Source: Pseudobowmanella zhangzhouensis
GTDB lineage: Bacteria; Pseudomonadota; Gammaproteobacteria; Enterobacterales; Alteromonadaceae
Direction of reading: 5' to 3'
Assembly: GCF_042662685.1 (NCBI RefSeq)
Contig: NZ_JBHSYO010000004.1
Coordinates: forward strand, 62,001 to 126,000
DNA: 64,000 nt
This document shows positions 43,757 through 52,579 of the stretch, piece by piece (positions within the stretch are counted from its first letter, which is position 1; each line of letters begins with the position of its first letter). Position numbers and translations under genes: made by a program. Below the pieces are notes generated by a model. It worked only from the letters and a program-made list of their open reading frames with translations. It ran no database searches and had not been told where the DNA came from.

Positions 43757-44686
43757 ATGATCCCCTATAAGAAGTTACTTGCCGTCATTGATCCTACCCA
43801 GCAGGATCAAAAAGCCCTGTCCCGCGCTTTGGAAATTGCAGAGAAGAATCACGCCAGCGTGACTGCCCTGCTGACCATCTATGATATTTCCTATGAAATG
43901 ACCGGTATGCTCTCAATAGAGGAGCGGGAAATTCTGCGCCAATCTGTCCTGAACAGTCGCAGTGAGTGGCTCGAAGAACTGATTGCTGAACGTTTTGCTG
44001 GTAGCGAAGTGGCAATGAAAGTCGTCTGGCATAACCGCCCCTATGAAAGCATTATCCACGAGGTTATTGAGGGCCACTACGACCTGGTCGTAAAAGGTAC
44101 GCATCAACATAATATTCTCAAATCGGTGATTTTTACCCCCACCGATTGGCATCTGATTCGTAAGTCACCCAGCGCGGTTCTGCTGGTTAAAGAGCATGAA
44201 TGGCCTCAGGGTGGGCAAATTTTAGCGGCAGTGAATCAGGGAACGGAAGATGAAGCACACCGGGATCTTAATCAGCGCATTGCCGCCACCGCCAAAGCAT
44301 TCGGTAGTTCACTCAAAGCGGATATCCATCTGGTTAACGCGTTTCCAGCCACACCGGTCAATATTGCTATCGAAATCCCGGAGTTCGACCCGCACGATTA
44401 CAATCAGTCCGTGCGCAGTTATCACAACACAACCATGCAGGAATTTGCCAAAGTCAGCGGTATAGCCGAGCAAAATTGTCATGTAGAGGAAGGTATGCCG
44501 GAAGATGTCATCCCAACCATGGCGAAAAAACTCGATGCAGAGCTGGTCATTATTGGCACGGTTGGGCGTACTGGTATTAGTGCAGCGCTGATAGGCAATA
44601 CTGCGGAACATATAATCGATGCGCTGGATTGTGATGTTCTGACCATCAAACCTCACGACTTTCGGTCACCACTGCAACCCAAATAG
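43757..44686 (+). CDS. uspE: Universal stress protein UspE
   Basis: 309 aa made of two tandem Usp domains. The N-terminal domain begins MIPYKKLLAVIDPTQQDQKA and the C-terminal one ends with LVIIGTVGRTGISAALIGNTAEH, an ATP-binding G-2x-G-9x-G-like motif. E. coli uspE also follows fnr and is involved in motility and stress survival. ATG 43757 has AGGA nine bases upstream; the frame opens earlier at 43730. Followed by a terminator. Confidence 0.93.
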   Translation: MIPYKKLLAVIDPTQQDQKALSRALEIAEKNHASVTALLTIYDISYEMTGMLSIEEREILRQSVLNSRSEWLEELIAERFAGSEVAMKVVWHNRPYESIIHEVIEGHYDLVVKGTHQHNILKSVIFTPTDWHLIRKSPSAVLLVKEHEWPQGGQILAAVNQGTEDEAHRDLNQRIAATAKAFGSSLKADIHLVNAFPATPVNIAIEIPEFDPHDYNQSVRSYHNTTMQEFAKVSGIAEQNCHVEEGMPEDVIPTMAKKLDAELVIIGTVGRTGISAALIGNTAEHIIDALDCDVLTIKPHDFRSPLQPK

Positions 44687-44691
44687 AAAAA

Positions 44692-44715
44692 GCGGGCGTT
44701 TTGCCCGTTTTTTTT
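44692..44715. terminator. Bidirectional terminator between uspE and a small - strand gene
   Basis: CGGGC-GTTTT-GCCCG with TTTTTTTT on the right and AAAAAG on the left, placed between convergent ends. It begins six bases after the uspE stop and abuts the stop of the 50-aa gene. Confidence 0.85.
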
Positions 44716-44866
44716 AATGTTGTGGTTTCAATAATTTAAGCCAGAAAATAGCTTCGAAAATCATACCGACGCCGACAAACAAGATAATCCCTTCGTTTAT
44801 TCCCACTACGTAACTGAGAACAGCGGCCAGCAGACAGGCAAACAGTATCAGGTATCGATACATCAT
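44714..44866 (-). CDS. Small membrane protein, 50 aa
   Basis: Encodes MMYRYLILFACLLAAV, then LSYVVGINEGIILFVGVG, MIFEAIFWLKLL and KPQH. Two hydrophobic helices joined by a short polar turn (GINEG) predict a helical hairpin in the inner membrane. GGAGAGA immediately precedes the tandem ATG ATG. The gene fills the gap between uspE and ttcA and shares the uspE terminator. No family recognised; the ribosome site and uninterrupted hydrophobic pattern support a real gene. Confidence 0.6.
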   Translation of the reverse strand: MMYRYLILFACLLAAVLSYVVGINEGIILFVGVGMIFEAIFWLKLLKPQH

Positions 44867-45006
44867 TCTCTCCATTTAATCTCGATAGATTAAACATAGC
44901 GCAGCGCATAAAATTTCACCAAGCCAAGGTTTGTAAAGATGTGTTTCGTCCTACACAAACCGATTCGTTCGGGTATAATCCACGCCCTTATTTACTTGGG
45001 GTAGTT

Positions 45007-45915
45007 ATGAGCCAGTTAGACACGTTAACCGCTAAACAAAAGTACGGTTTCAATAAATTACAAAAACGTCTGCGCCGCGGTGTCGGTCAGGCCATTGCTG
45101 ATTTCAATATGATTGAAGATGGCGACAAAGTAATGGTGTGTTTATCTGGTGGTAAAGACAGCTACACCCTATTAGATATTCTGTTATTTTTGCGCCAACA
45201 CGCACCGATTCATTTCGATATCGTGGCAGTGAATCTGGATCAGAAACAGCCGGGCTTCCCTGAACATATTTTACCTGAATACCTTGCGCGTATTGGCGTT
45301 GATTACAAAATCGTAGAAGAAGACACCTACAGCATAGTAAAAGGTATTATCCCGGAAGGTAAAACCACCTGCTCACTTTGTAGCCGCCTGCGCCGTGGTA
45401 TTTTGTATCGCACCGCCACCGAGTTAGGTGCGACGAAAATTGCTCTGGGTCATCACCGTGACGACATGCTGGAAACCCTGTTTCTAAACATGTTCCATGG
45501 TGGCAAATTAAAATCCATGCCGGCTAAGTTAGTTAGCGATGACGGTAAGCATATGGTGATCCGCCCGCTGGCGTATTGCACAGAAAAAGATATCAGCCGT
45601 TATGCCGAACTGGTCGAATTCCCGATAATTCCGTGCAACTTGTGTGGATCGCAGGAGAACCTGCAACGCAAAGCCATTAAGATGATGTTACAGGACTGGG
45701 ATAAGCGTTTTCCGGGGCGTATTGAGAGCATGTTCCGTGCCACGCAAAACGTCGCACCATCTCATCTACTGGACCGCAATCTTTATGACTTTAGCGGCCT
45801 GAAGACTCAGGACACCCCGTTTGAAGGCGGCGACACAGCATTTGATCATGAGCCGATACCTGCCGCTGAGCAATCTGCAACATCAGGAGATGTGCAGATT
45901 GTGACCCTGAATTAA
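45007..45915 (+). CDS. ttcA: tRNA 2-thiocytidine(32) synthetase
   Basis: Thiolates C32 of tRNAs, an iron-sulfur-dependent ATP reaction. PP-loop SGGKDS at residues 47-52, CxxC in TTCSLCSRLRRG and further cysteines in IPCNLCGS provide the cluster ligands; LGHHRDDMLETLFLNMF is typical. 302 aa. ATG 45007 follows GGGGT; the frame also opens at 44941. It lies after fnr-uspE, in the same neighbourhood as in other gammaproteobacteria. Confidence 0.95.
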   Translation: MSQLDTLTAKQKYGFNKLQKRLRRGVGQAIADFNMIEDGDKVMVCLSGGKDSYTLLDILLFLRQHAPIHFDIVAVNLDQKQPGFPEHILPEYLARIGVDYKIVEEDTYSIVKGIIPEGKTTCSLCSRLRRGILYRTATELGATKIALGHHRDDMLETLFLNMFHGGKLKSMPAKLVSDDGKHMVIRPLAYCTEKDISRYAELVEFPIIPCNLCGSQENLQRKAIKMMLQDWDKRFPGRIESMFRATQNVAPSHLLDRNLYDFSGLKTQDTPFEGGDTAFDHEPIPAAEQSATSGDVQIVTLN

Positions 45916-46553
45916 TCTTTCATCCACACGGTAATTTGATACGGTAACTGGGAAAATTTCAGCGTTTTCCCGGTTTCAATATCGTCTTTATTCAACCATA
46001 GTGTCGTATCGTCTAGCTTCGAGCCATGACTGGTGTGCAGTCCGGTTACGTCTGGTTGTTGGCTAAAGTGCAATTGTAAGCCCTGCGGACTTGGCATCAT
46101 AAACGACATAAATCCACCCATGTCGTCAAAGAAGGTATCAAATTGCGTGACCAGATTATTCAGTGACTCTGACGAATATTCACTGGACAGTGCCAGAGGG
46201 CGTGCTTGTAATTGCACGGACATATCACATTGATTAGTTGGCTCTTGCACCGAAATCCACACCTGCGCATCCGCTAGTTTCAAGGCATTTTCGGTCGGTA
46301 AGCGAAAGCGCTGGCCGTTTATCACATCTACCGGTATCTGTTGCTTTGGGGTGCTGATGACCACATTATCGATATGACACAACCCCTCACCCGCTACGTA
46401 ACGGAAGCCGAAAGTAAATTCCAGTTGATCCAGTTCAGGTTTATCGAGTTTTTTCAGATGCGAATAGAAGGCTTTGTATTCCAGGTTCAAATCTGCCGCG
46501 ACAAGGTTACTGCTTAACAAGGCTGTCAGCGCCAGTACAACACGTTTCTTCAT
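45912..46553 (-). CDS. DUF2987 exported protein
   Basis: 213 aa with a signal peptide (MKKRVVLALTALLSSNLVAA). The mature chain has two cysteines (GLCHIDN and NQCDMSV) likely disulfide-bonded and the DUF2987 pattern LEYKAFYSHLKKL. Periplasmic; function unknown. Its stop overlaps the stop of ttcA, and its ATG overlaps the end of bax by four bases, so it is translated with bax. Confidence 0.85.
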   Translation of the reverse strand: MKKRVVLALTALLSSNLVAADLNLEYKAFYSHLKKLDKPELDQLEFTFGFRYVAGEGLCHIDNVVISTPKQQIPVDVINGQRFRLPTENALKLADAQVWISVQEPTNQCDMSVQLQARPLALSSEYSSESLNNLVTQFDTFFDDMGGFMSFMMPSPQGLQLHFSQQPDVTGLHTSHGSKLDDTTLWLNKDDIETGKTLKFSQLPYQITVWMKD

Positions 46554-47383
46554 TCAAAATATTCCTGATTGTGATCGATCATATCCAATAATTCCGCCAC
46601 GTATTCCTCGCGACGTTGTGAATAATTTATCAGCCCCATGGCGATACCTTCTGCAGTGGGCTTATCGCCATTGGCGCGCATCTGCGCACGTAAATCACGC
46701 AGTTTGCGGTAGGCTCTGTGTGTATTGATATTGAGCAGATAGCGCTGCACTGCATGACTCAGGCTGGAAAACTTGGCTACTTCATGATCTGCGCCGGTAT
46801 TGCGTTGACTAGGCACAAAACCGCAGCCTCGGCGATAGCACCAAATCCCAAAAAAATTATATCCCTGGCGGGCAAAACGCGAGGTACCCCAGGCGCTTTC
46901 ATTGGCAGCCTGCACTAGTACCAGCTCTAACGGCACCACATCGACCCGTTTCAGTAAACGTTTGAGGTTATCTTCATTGAATACCGGCTGGTCGACTTTA
47001 TACGCTTCCGCCAGTTCGTCTAAATGCAGTAACTCGTCATCGTTAAGGTCACGTTGCTGCTGTAATTTGTCCATCACCCCCAGCAAAAACAAACGATCCG
47101 CGCGGATAAAGTCATTCTGACGCTTGATTGCCGGACGCAGGTAATTGAAGAAAGCTTTTTTCTTCGCTGCAACATCAGTAATAGAACCAAAATCCGGTAT
47201 TTTGCTGGCTTTCAGTGAGCGATTATTCAGACGTGTAGGGATGTCTAAATTTTCCATCTCCTCACCGGTATCGACCGAGGGTACCGAATGATAAAACGGT
47301 ACGGCCAAGGCGGCGATTAGCAGCGCAACCACGGCGACTTTAGCGAAAACTGACCCAACCCAATTTGCTTTGTGTGTTTGCAT
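46550..47383 (-). CDS. bax: Bax-like glucosaminidase-domain protein
   Basis: 277 aa. One N-terminal membrane segment (VAVVALLIAALAVPFYHSV) and a periplasmic glucosaminidase domain (ALVQAANESAWGTSRFARQGYN-like: LVLVQAANESAWGTS with catalytic Glu, NFFGIWCY, then HRAYRKLRDLR). E. coli Bax is similar in size. Predicted to act on peptidoglycan. ATG 47383 follows AGAAGAA. It precedes the DUF2987 gene in one transcript. Confidence 0.88.
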   Translation of the reverse strand: MQTHKANWVGSVFAKVAVVALLIAALAVPFYHSVPSVDTGEEMENLDIPTRLNNRSLKASKIPDFGSITDVAAKKKAFFNYLRPAIKRQNDFIRADRLFLLGVMDKLQQQRDLNDDELLHLDELAEAYKVDQPVFNEDNLKRLLKRVDVVPLELVLVQAANESAWGTSRFARQGYNFFGIWCYRRGCGFVPSQRNTGADHEVAKFSSLSHAVQRYLLNINTHRAYRKLRDLRAQMRANGDKPTAEGIAMGLINYSQRREEYVAELLDMIDHNQEYFE

Positions 47384-47412
47384 TTCTTCTCTGCTCTGTA
47401 CAACAGTCGCGT

Positions 47413-48036
47413 TTAACGCAGCACCAACTGAATGGCAAGTAACACCAATACCAGGCCCATTATTCTGTCTACCCAATGACCCTGATCACCAATAAAGCGC
47501 CGCACTGCCTGCGAACTTAAGCCCCATGATAGCAAACAAAACCAGGTGCCAGTAGCCAGCGCCAGATAAAAGCCATAGGCAATCTTAACCGTTTGTGGGG
47601 TATCTGCGCTGATCACGACAGCAAACAGGGATAAAAAGAACAGCGTCGCTTTAGGATTCAAACCATTGGTTAAAAACCCGACCATAAAGGCTTTGCGCGC
47701 AGACATCGGTTTGGCCTGTTGCTGGATCTTTTCAGGATGATATTGCCCCGGTTTTGCGCGCAGAGCAGACACACCGATATAAAGCAAATAGGCAGCCGCT
47801 GCATAACTGAGCAGGCTGAATAACCAAGGCGTGGATTTAATTATCAGGGCAATTCCCAACAACGAATAGGCAACGTGCAGCAAAATACCGGTACCAATGC
47901 CGATACTGGTAAGCATGGCCGCGCGCCGGCCAAACTGTACGCTATGACGTAATACAATCGCAAAATCCGGGCCCGGACTGGCAACTGCCAGCAAGTGGAC
48001 AAAGGCAATAGTTAAAAATTCCTGCCAATACATCAT
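47413..48036 (-). CDS. LysE family exporter
   Basis: 207 aa, six predicted helices. The N-terminal LLAVASPGPDFAIVLRHSVQFG is the LysE/RhtB signature, and GFLTNGLNPKATLFFLSLF is the second conserved block. Exports amino acids or related metabolites. It starts one base after the sirtuin gene stop, so the pair is co-transcribed. Confidence 0.9.
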   Translation of the reverse strand: MMYWQEFLTIAFVHLLAVASPGPDFAIVLRHSVQFGRRAAMLTSIGIGTGILLHVAYSLLGIALIIKSTPWLFSLLSYAAAAYLLYIGVSALRAKPGQYHPEKIQQQAKPMSARKAFMVGFLTNGLNPKATLFFLSLFAVVISADTPQTVKIAYGFYLALATGTWFCLLSWGLSSQAVRRFIGDQGHWVDRIMGLVLVLLAIQLVLR

Positions 48037-48037
48037 A

Positions 48038-48745
48038 TTAGGCTTCCAATAATCCTGTTACGTATCGCTGCACTACATCCGTGGCGGGTCCGTAGTGAGC
48101 CTCATCAAATAAACTGGCGCCCATGCCAGGCTCCAGATTCAGTTCTACACAATGGGCACCATAACGACTGGCTAAATCGACGAAGCCCGCCGCCGGGTAA
48201 ACATGACCCGAGGTGCCAATGGCAATAAACAGGTCTGCTTGTTGCAATTTCTCGCTAATCTCATCCATGTACAGCGGCATTTCACCAAACCAGACTATAT
48301 GCGGACGAATTGAACTTGGGATCTTACAGCAGGAACAGATATCACGACTATCAAAAGTCTCTGGCGCAATGATAACGTTACCGGACTGGATACAGCGCGC
48401 TTTTTTTAATTCGCCGTGCATATGTAAAACCTTGTGGCTACCCGCCCGCTCGTGCAGATCATCCACATTTTGTGTCACCAGCGTCACGTCACCGGAGCAA
48501 TGTGCAGCCAGTTTTGCCAGCGCATAATGCGCGGCGTTAGGTTGTATCTCAGGGCTGATTAGTTGCTGACGTCTTTGATTGTAAAAGCGGTAGACCCGCT
48601 CGGGATGTTGCAAGAAGCCTTCTGGCGTGGCGACTTCCTCTACCCGATGGTTTTCCCATAAACCATCCGCATCACGAAAGGTTTTGATACCGGATTCAGC
48701 AGAGATCCCCGCACCAGTTAACACCACAATATTTTTATATTTCAC
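48038..48745 (-). CDS. cobB: NAD-dependent protein deacylase (sirtuin, CobB type)
   Basis: 235 aa. Removes acetyl and succinyl groups from lysines using NAD. Motifs: VVLTGAGISAESGIKTFRD (NAD binding), TQNVDDLHERAG, catalytic histidine in LHMHGELK, zinc cysteines in RCIQSG and ICSCCK, and FIAIGTSGHVYPAAG. YRFYNQRRQ holds the Tyr/Arg pair of desuccinylase-type sirtuins. GTG 48745 follows AGGTG by seven bases and gives the standard N-terminus; the TTG further upstream is less likely. Confidence 0.93.
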   Translation of the reverse strand: MKYKNIVVLTGAGISAESGIKTFRDADGLWENHRVEEVATPEGFLQHPERVYRFYNQRRQQLISPEIQPNAAHYALAKLAAHCSGDVTLVTQNVDDLHERAGSHKVLHMHGELKKARCIQSGNVIIAPETFDSRDICSCCKIPSSIRPHIVWFGEMPLYMDEISEKLQQADLFIAIGTSGHVYPAAGFVDLASRYGAHCVELNLEPGMGASLFDEAHYGPATDVVQRYVTGLLEA

Positions 48746-48902
48746 AACGACGCACCTAATTCGTACACAATTCAACCAGTTGGCTTCAACGCGGCTAGTT
48801 TATTGGCTTATGTGTCAAAATTCCCTTTTTTTTGACGATTAGTTCTGATAAACATACGGCCTTGTAAATATTTCGTGAATGACGCCAGGGAGCTGTATCA
48901 CT

Positions 48903-49619
48903 ATGTCCACACAAAAGATCGTGCCATTAAATAAAAACACGCACGCAAAATTAAAAATTAAGTCCACTGCAAACTTTTCTCATGTTGCACAGCAACACCT
49001 GATCCCGGTTGTGGTGCAGGAATTTATTCCGGTTTCTTCTAGTTTCCCGATTATCTTTGTTAAAGAATCTGCAGAGTCTGAGAATTTTGTACCAGTTGCT
49101 CTGATGGGGCTGACTAAAGGTGAAAACCTGTATGTAAATTCTGAGCGTTACGATGAGATTTACGTACCGGCCGCGCTGCGAAACTATCCACTGTCTATCG
49201 CCGGTGACGAAGAGAAAGGTCAATTCTTCGTATGTATCGATGAAAGCAGTGAACTGGTAAACGAAGACGAAGGTACTGCACTGTTCAACGATGACGGTAG
49301 CGAAACTGAATACCTGCAAAAACGCCGTGATTTCACCGGTAAGTTTATCGAAAACATGCAAACTACCAAGAGCTTCATGAAGTTCCTGCAAGACAATGAA
49401 TTGTTAGTGTCTAACGACTTGACGGTTAAAATCGACAGCGGTGAAACCTTCAATCTGAACGGTATTTTCCGTGTTGACGAAGAGAAGCTGGCAGGTTTAG
49501 ACGAAGCCAAATTCGAAGACATGCGTAAACGTGGTGCGTTGCCAGCGATCTATGCTCACCTGAACTCGCTGCAGCAAGTTCAGCGCGTAGCCAAGCGTAA
49601 AGCAGCCGCGACTGCCTAA
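48903..49619 (+). CDS. SapC family protein
   Basis: 238 aa. The SapC family (named from a Campylobacter S-layer locus) is widespread in marine proteobacteria without a proven role. Visible core: FPIIFVKESAESENFVPVALMGL, GENLYVN, YDEIYVPAALRNYPLSI and FTGKFIENMQTTKSFMKFL. No signal peptide. AGGGAG precedes ATG 48903; the ATG at 48879 is an alternative. Single gene with its own terminator, unusually regular coding sequence suggesting high expression. Confidence 0.88.
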   Translation: MSTQKIVPLNKNTHAKLKIKSTANFSHVAQQHLIPVVVQEFIPVSSSFPIIFVKESAESENFVPVALMGLTKGENLYVNSERYDEIYVPAALRNYPLSIAGDEEKGQFFVCIDESSELVNEDEGTALFNDDGSETEYLQKRRDFTGKFIENMQTTKSFMKFLQDNELLVSNDLTVKIDSGETFNLNGIFRVDEEKLAGLDEAKFEDMRKRGALPAIYAHLNSLQQVQRVAKRKAAATA

Positions 49620-49632
49620 GGCAATCAGGCTA

Positions 49633-49662
49633 AAAAAAACCGGCATCTCGCCGGTTTTTTTG
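49633..49662 (+). terminator. Rho-independent terminator after the SapC-family gene
   Basis: CCGGC-ATCTC-GCCGG flanked by A8 and T7, about 20 bases after the stop. Confidence 0.9.
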
Positions 49663-49685
49663 TATCTGTGTATCCGGCTTACCGG

Positions 49686-50417
49686 TTATTTAGCTAGCTG
49701 GTACACACACATATTCACTGCACTGGCCAGATTCAGTGAGTCTATCTGCCCTGCTCCCTCAATCGTAAACGGATCTGCCTGATAAGCAGCTAATGCATCG
49801 GTTGGGACACCACGGGCTTCATTGCCAAACAGGTAGCATTCATATCGGGCAAATTTGTCACTGCGTACCGACTCACCCTGCATATCCAGATAAGCAAAGC
49901 GAGTAAAGCGGCTGGCTAATGTTGCTAACGCAACATCCTGCTCAATCGGTACATGAAATGTGGCCCCCATGCTTGCCCTGACAACCTTGGGGTTAAAGGG
50001 ATCAACGCTGTTGGGACTGAGTATCAGACCGGTATCGCCAAACCATGCCAGTGTGCGGATAATCGTACCAAGATTGCCCGGATCCTGTACCTCGTGCAAA
50101 TACACATAGCGCCTGAGCGGTTTGGCCGCCTGTTTCGTTGCCATTGGTACACAGGCCACGATCCCCTGCGGGGTTTTGGTATCACTGAGTTGTGCCATGG
50201 TTTTGGCGTTCACCACCGTCACCGACTTGAAAAACGCCAGTTGTTTAGCAAACGCCTCATAATCCTCACTGACAAATACCTGGCAATCCTTTAAATCTGG
50301 TTGCTGCTTGGCGGCTTTAACCAGTTCAAGGATCAGGTGCTCACCTTCCAACAAATAATGACCAAATTGCTGGCGATATTTCTTCTGGTGGAGTTTTTTA
50401 ATGTCGTGTAACTGCAT
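49686..50417 (-). CDS. TrmH/SpoU-family RNA 2'-O-methyltransferase
   Basis: 243 aa. SPOUT motifs: motif 1 VQDPGNLGTIIRTLAWFG, motif 2 LFGNEARGV, motif 3 IDSLNLASAVNMCVYQ. A small N-terminal substrate-binding domain precedes them (YLLEGEHLILELVKAA). Such proteins methylate rRNA or tRNA ribose; the exact target cannot be read from sequence. The gene is 13 bases after the ferredoxin gene and is probably co-transcribed with it. Confidence 0.88.
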   Translation of the reverse strand: MQLHDIKKLHQKKYRQQFGHYLLEGEHLILELVKAAKQQPDLKDCQVFVSEDYEAFAKQLAFFKSVTVVNAKTMAQLSDTKTPQGIVACVPMATKQAAKPLRRYVYLHEVQDPGNLGTIIRTLAWFGDTGLILSPNSVDPFNPKVVRASMGATFHVPIEQDVALATLASRFTRFAYLDMQGESVRSDKFARYECYLFGNEARGVPTDALAAYQADPFTIEGAGQIDSLNLASAVNMCVYQLAK

Positions 50418-50430
50418 TGATTAACGTCGC

Positions 50431-50754
50431 CTAGCGCTCCAACAGGGGTAATTTATTCGCGATACCATTCCATTCATCGGCATCCGCAGGCGCCGGTTTG
50501 ACCGCTGTGATATTGGGCCATTGTTCACACAATTCGGCATTCAACGCCAAAAACGGAATCTGCTCCTGGCTTAAATGTGAGTCCTGGACAATCGCATCGG
50601 CCGGGCATTCAGGCTGACACAACGCGCAGTCAATACAAATGATTGGGTCGATAGCCAGAAAGTTGGGGCCTTCAAAAAATGCATCCACCGGGCAAACCGC
50701 TACACAGTCGGTATATTTGCACTTGATACAATTGTCGGTAACTACAAACGCCAT
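50431..50754 (-). CDS. 7Fe/8Fe ferredoxin (FdxA type)
   Basis: 107 aa. Two cluster motifs: CIKCKYTDCVAVCPVDAF (first site with the 3Fe/4Fe-type spacing) and CIDCALCQPECPADAI (4Fe-4S). The C-terminal extension of ~45 residues is typical of FdxA. Electron carrier with unknown partner. Precedes the SPOUT methyltransferase gene; divergent from the FAD oxidoreductase gene. Confidence 0.92.
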   Translation of the reverse strand: MAFVVTDNCIKCKYTDCVAVCPVDAFFEGPNFLAIDPIICIDCALCQPECPADAIVQDSHLSQEQIPFLALNAELCEQWPNITAVKPAPADADEWNGIANKLPLLER

Positions 50755-50914
50755 AGAGAAATTACAGGGTGATAAACTGGGCGCTAAGTGTAAAGATCAA
50801 CGCCCAAAACACAAGGTTCTAATATAATTTTGCCTATCTAAAGGGGCGTCGCTGATTTAAAATGCGCGAGCCCTGGCAGAGAGGCTGCCCGGCACGTTTT
50901 AAGAGTACCTGACA

Positions 50915-52531
50915 ATGCTACGTCTGACTGATATCAAACTTCCCCTTAATCATGACGAGAATGCCCTTGAGCAAGCGATAACAGCCAAGCTCAACATTCC
51001 TAAAAGTCAGATACGTTCCTTTGAGATGTTCCGACGCGGTTACGATGCCCGTAACAATAAAGATATTCAGTTAATTTACACACTGGATATTGATGTGGAA
51101 AACGAAGAGGCACTGCTGGCTCGTTTCACAAAGGATCCTCAGGTACGACAAACTCCGGATATGCGTTACAAATTTGTCGCGCAGGCGCCAGAGACACTCA
51201 CCAACCGTCCGGTTGTGGTGGGATTAGGCCCGTGTGGATTGTTTTCCGCGTTGATTCTGGCGCAAATGGGCTTTAAGCCCATCGTACTGGAACGTGGTAA
51301 AGCCGTGCGTGAACGTACTAAAGATACGTTTGGATTCTGGCGTAAACAACCGCTCAACCCTGAGTCGAATGTGCAGTTTGGTGAAGGCGGTGCCGGCACC
51401 TTCTCTGACGGAAAATTGTATTCTCAGGTAAAAGACCGCAAACATTACGGCCGTAAGGTACTCAAAGAATTCGTTGCTGCCGGTGCGCCGGAAGAGATCA
51501 TGTATGTCAGTAAGCCGCATATCGGCACCTTTAAACTGGTCGGCATGGTCGAAAAAATGCGCCAACAAATCATCGAATTAGGCGGAGAGATCCGCTTCAG
51601 TACCCGTGTGGAAAAGCTGGATCTGGTTGAAACAGATGGCAAAAAGAAAATTCAGGGCCTGTTCTTAAACGACGGCGAATACCTTAAATGCGATCAGGTG
51701 ATTCTGGCCATCGGTCATAGCGCGCGCGATACTTTTGCCTCTTTGTATGAGCAAGGTGTTTATATCGAGGCCAAACCCTTCTCGGTGGGTTTTCGCATCG
51801 AGCACGAACAAAGCATGATTGATCAGTGTCGCTTCGGCGATAACGCCGGCAACCCTATTTTAGGCGCCGCCGATTATAAGTTGGTTCATCACTGTAAAAA
51901 TGGCCGTACTGTATACAGCTTCTGTATGTGCCCTGGCGGCACAGTGGTGGCAGCTGCCTCTGAGCCTGGCCGCGTCGTTACTAATGGAATGAGTCAATAT
52001 TCTCGCCATGAACGTAACGCTAACAGTGCGATTGTCGTGGGTATTACCCCAGAACAAGATTACCCGGGGCACCCATTAGCGGGCATTGAATTCCAGCGTA
52101 AACTGGAAGAACTTGCCTATCACGCCGGTGGCGAAAATTATCACGCACCTGCGCAGTTAATTGGCGACTTTCTAAAGGGTAAGCCAAGTCAAACATTAGG
52201 TGAGGTTGAGCCCTCGTATACACCAGGGATCACGTTGACGGATTTAGCCAAAGTAGTACCGGATTATGTGGCAGAAGCAATCCGCGAAGCGATTCCGGCA
52301 TTTGATCGTCAAATTCGTGGCTTTGCCAAAGCCGATGGCTTACTGACCGGAGTAGAAACCCGCACTTCTTCACCCGTGTGTATCAAACGCGGTGACGATT
52401 ATCAAAGCGTCAATGTGGAAGGACTCTACCCGGCTGGTGAAGGTGCCGGGTATGCCGGCGGGATCTGGTCGGCCGGAATTGACGGTATTCGTGTGGCAGA
52501 AGCGTTGGCGCTGGCCTACCCACAAAAATAA
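50915..52531 (+). CDS. FAD-dependent oxidoreductase of the COG2509 type
   Basis: 538 aa. Dinucleotide fold VVVGLGPCGLFSALILAQMG (~95-114) with GERGKAV-like ERGKAVRERTKDT, VQFGEGGAGTFSDGKLYSQ, and a C-terminal FAD segment VEGLYPAGEGAGYAGGIWSAG. An N-terminal ~90-residue domain (LRLTDIKLPLNHDENALEQ) is specific to the family. Substrate unknown. Weak convergent hairpin downstream. Confidence 0.85.
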   Translation: MLRLTDIKLPLNHDENALEQAITAKLNIPKSQIRSFEMFRRGYDARNNKDIQLIYTLDIDVENEEALLARFTKDPQVRQTPDMRYKFVAQAPETLTNRPVVVGLGPCGLFSALILAQMGFKPIVLERGKAVRERTKDTFGFWRKQPLNPESNVQFGEGGAGTFSDGKLYSQVKDRKHYGRKVLKEFVAAGAPEEIMYVSKPHIGTFKLVGMVEKMRQQIIELGGEIRFSTRVEKLDLVETDGKKKIQGLFLNDGEYLKCDQVILAIGHSARDTFASLYEQGVYIEAKPFSVGFRIEHEQSMIDQCRFGDNAGNPILGAADYKLVHHCKNGRTVYSFCMCPGGTVVAAASEPGRVVTNGMSQYSRHERNANSAIVVGITPEQDYPGHPLAGIEFQRKLEELAYHAGGENYHAPAQLIGDFLKGKPSQTLGEVEPSYTPGITLTDLAKVVPDYVAEAIREAIPAFDRQIRGFAKADGLLTGVETRTSSPVCIKRGDDYQSVNVEGLYPAGEGAGYAGGIWSAGIDGIRVAEALALAYPQK

Positions 52532-52537
52532 TCAAGG

Positions 52538-52560
52538 GAGCATCAGCGCCCTTTTTGATC
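52538..52560. terminator. Weak convergent terminator
   Basis: AAGGG and CCCTT arms with imperfect interior and TTTTT at the right, between the FAD oxidoreductase gene and the YlqF-type gene. Confidence 0.35.
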
Positions 52561-52579
52561 GTTAACTATCCATAATTGA

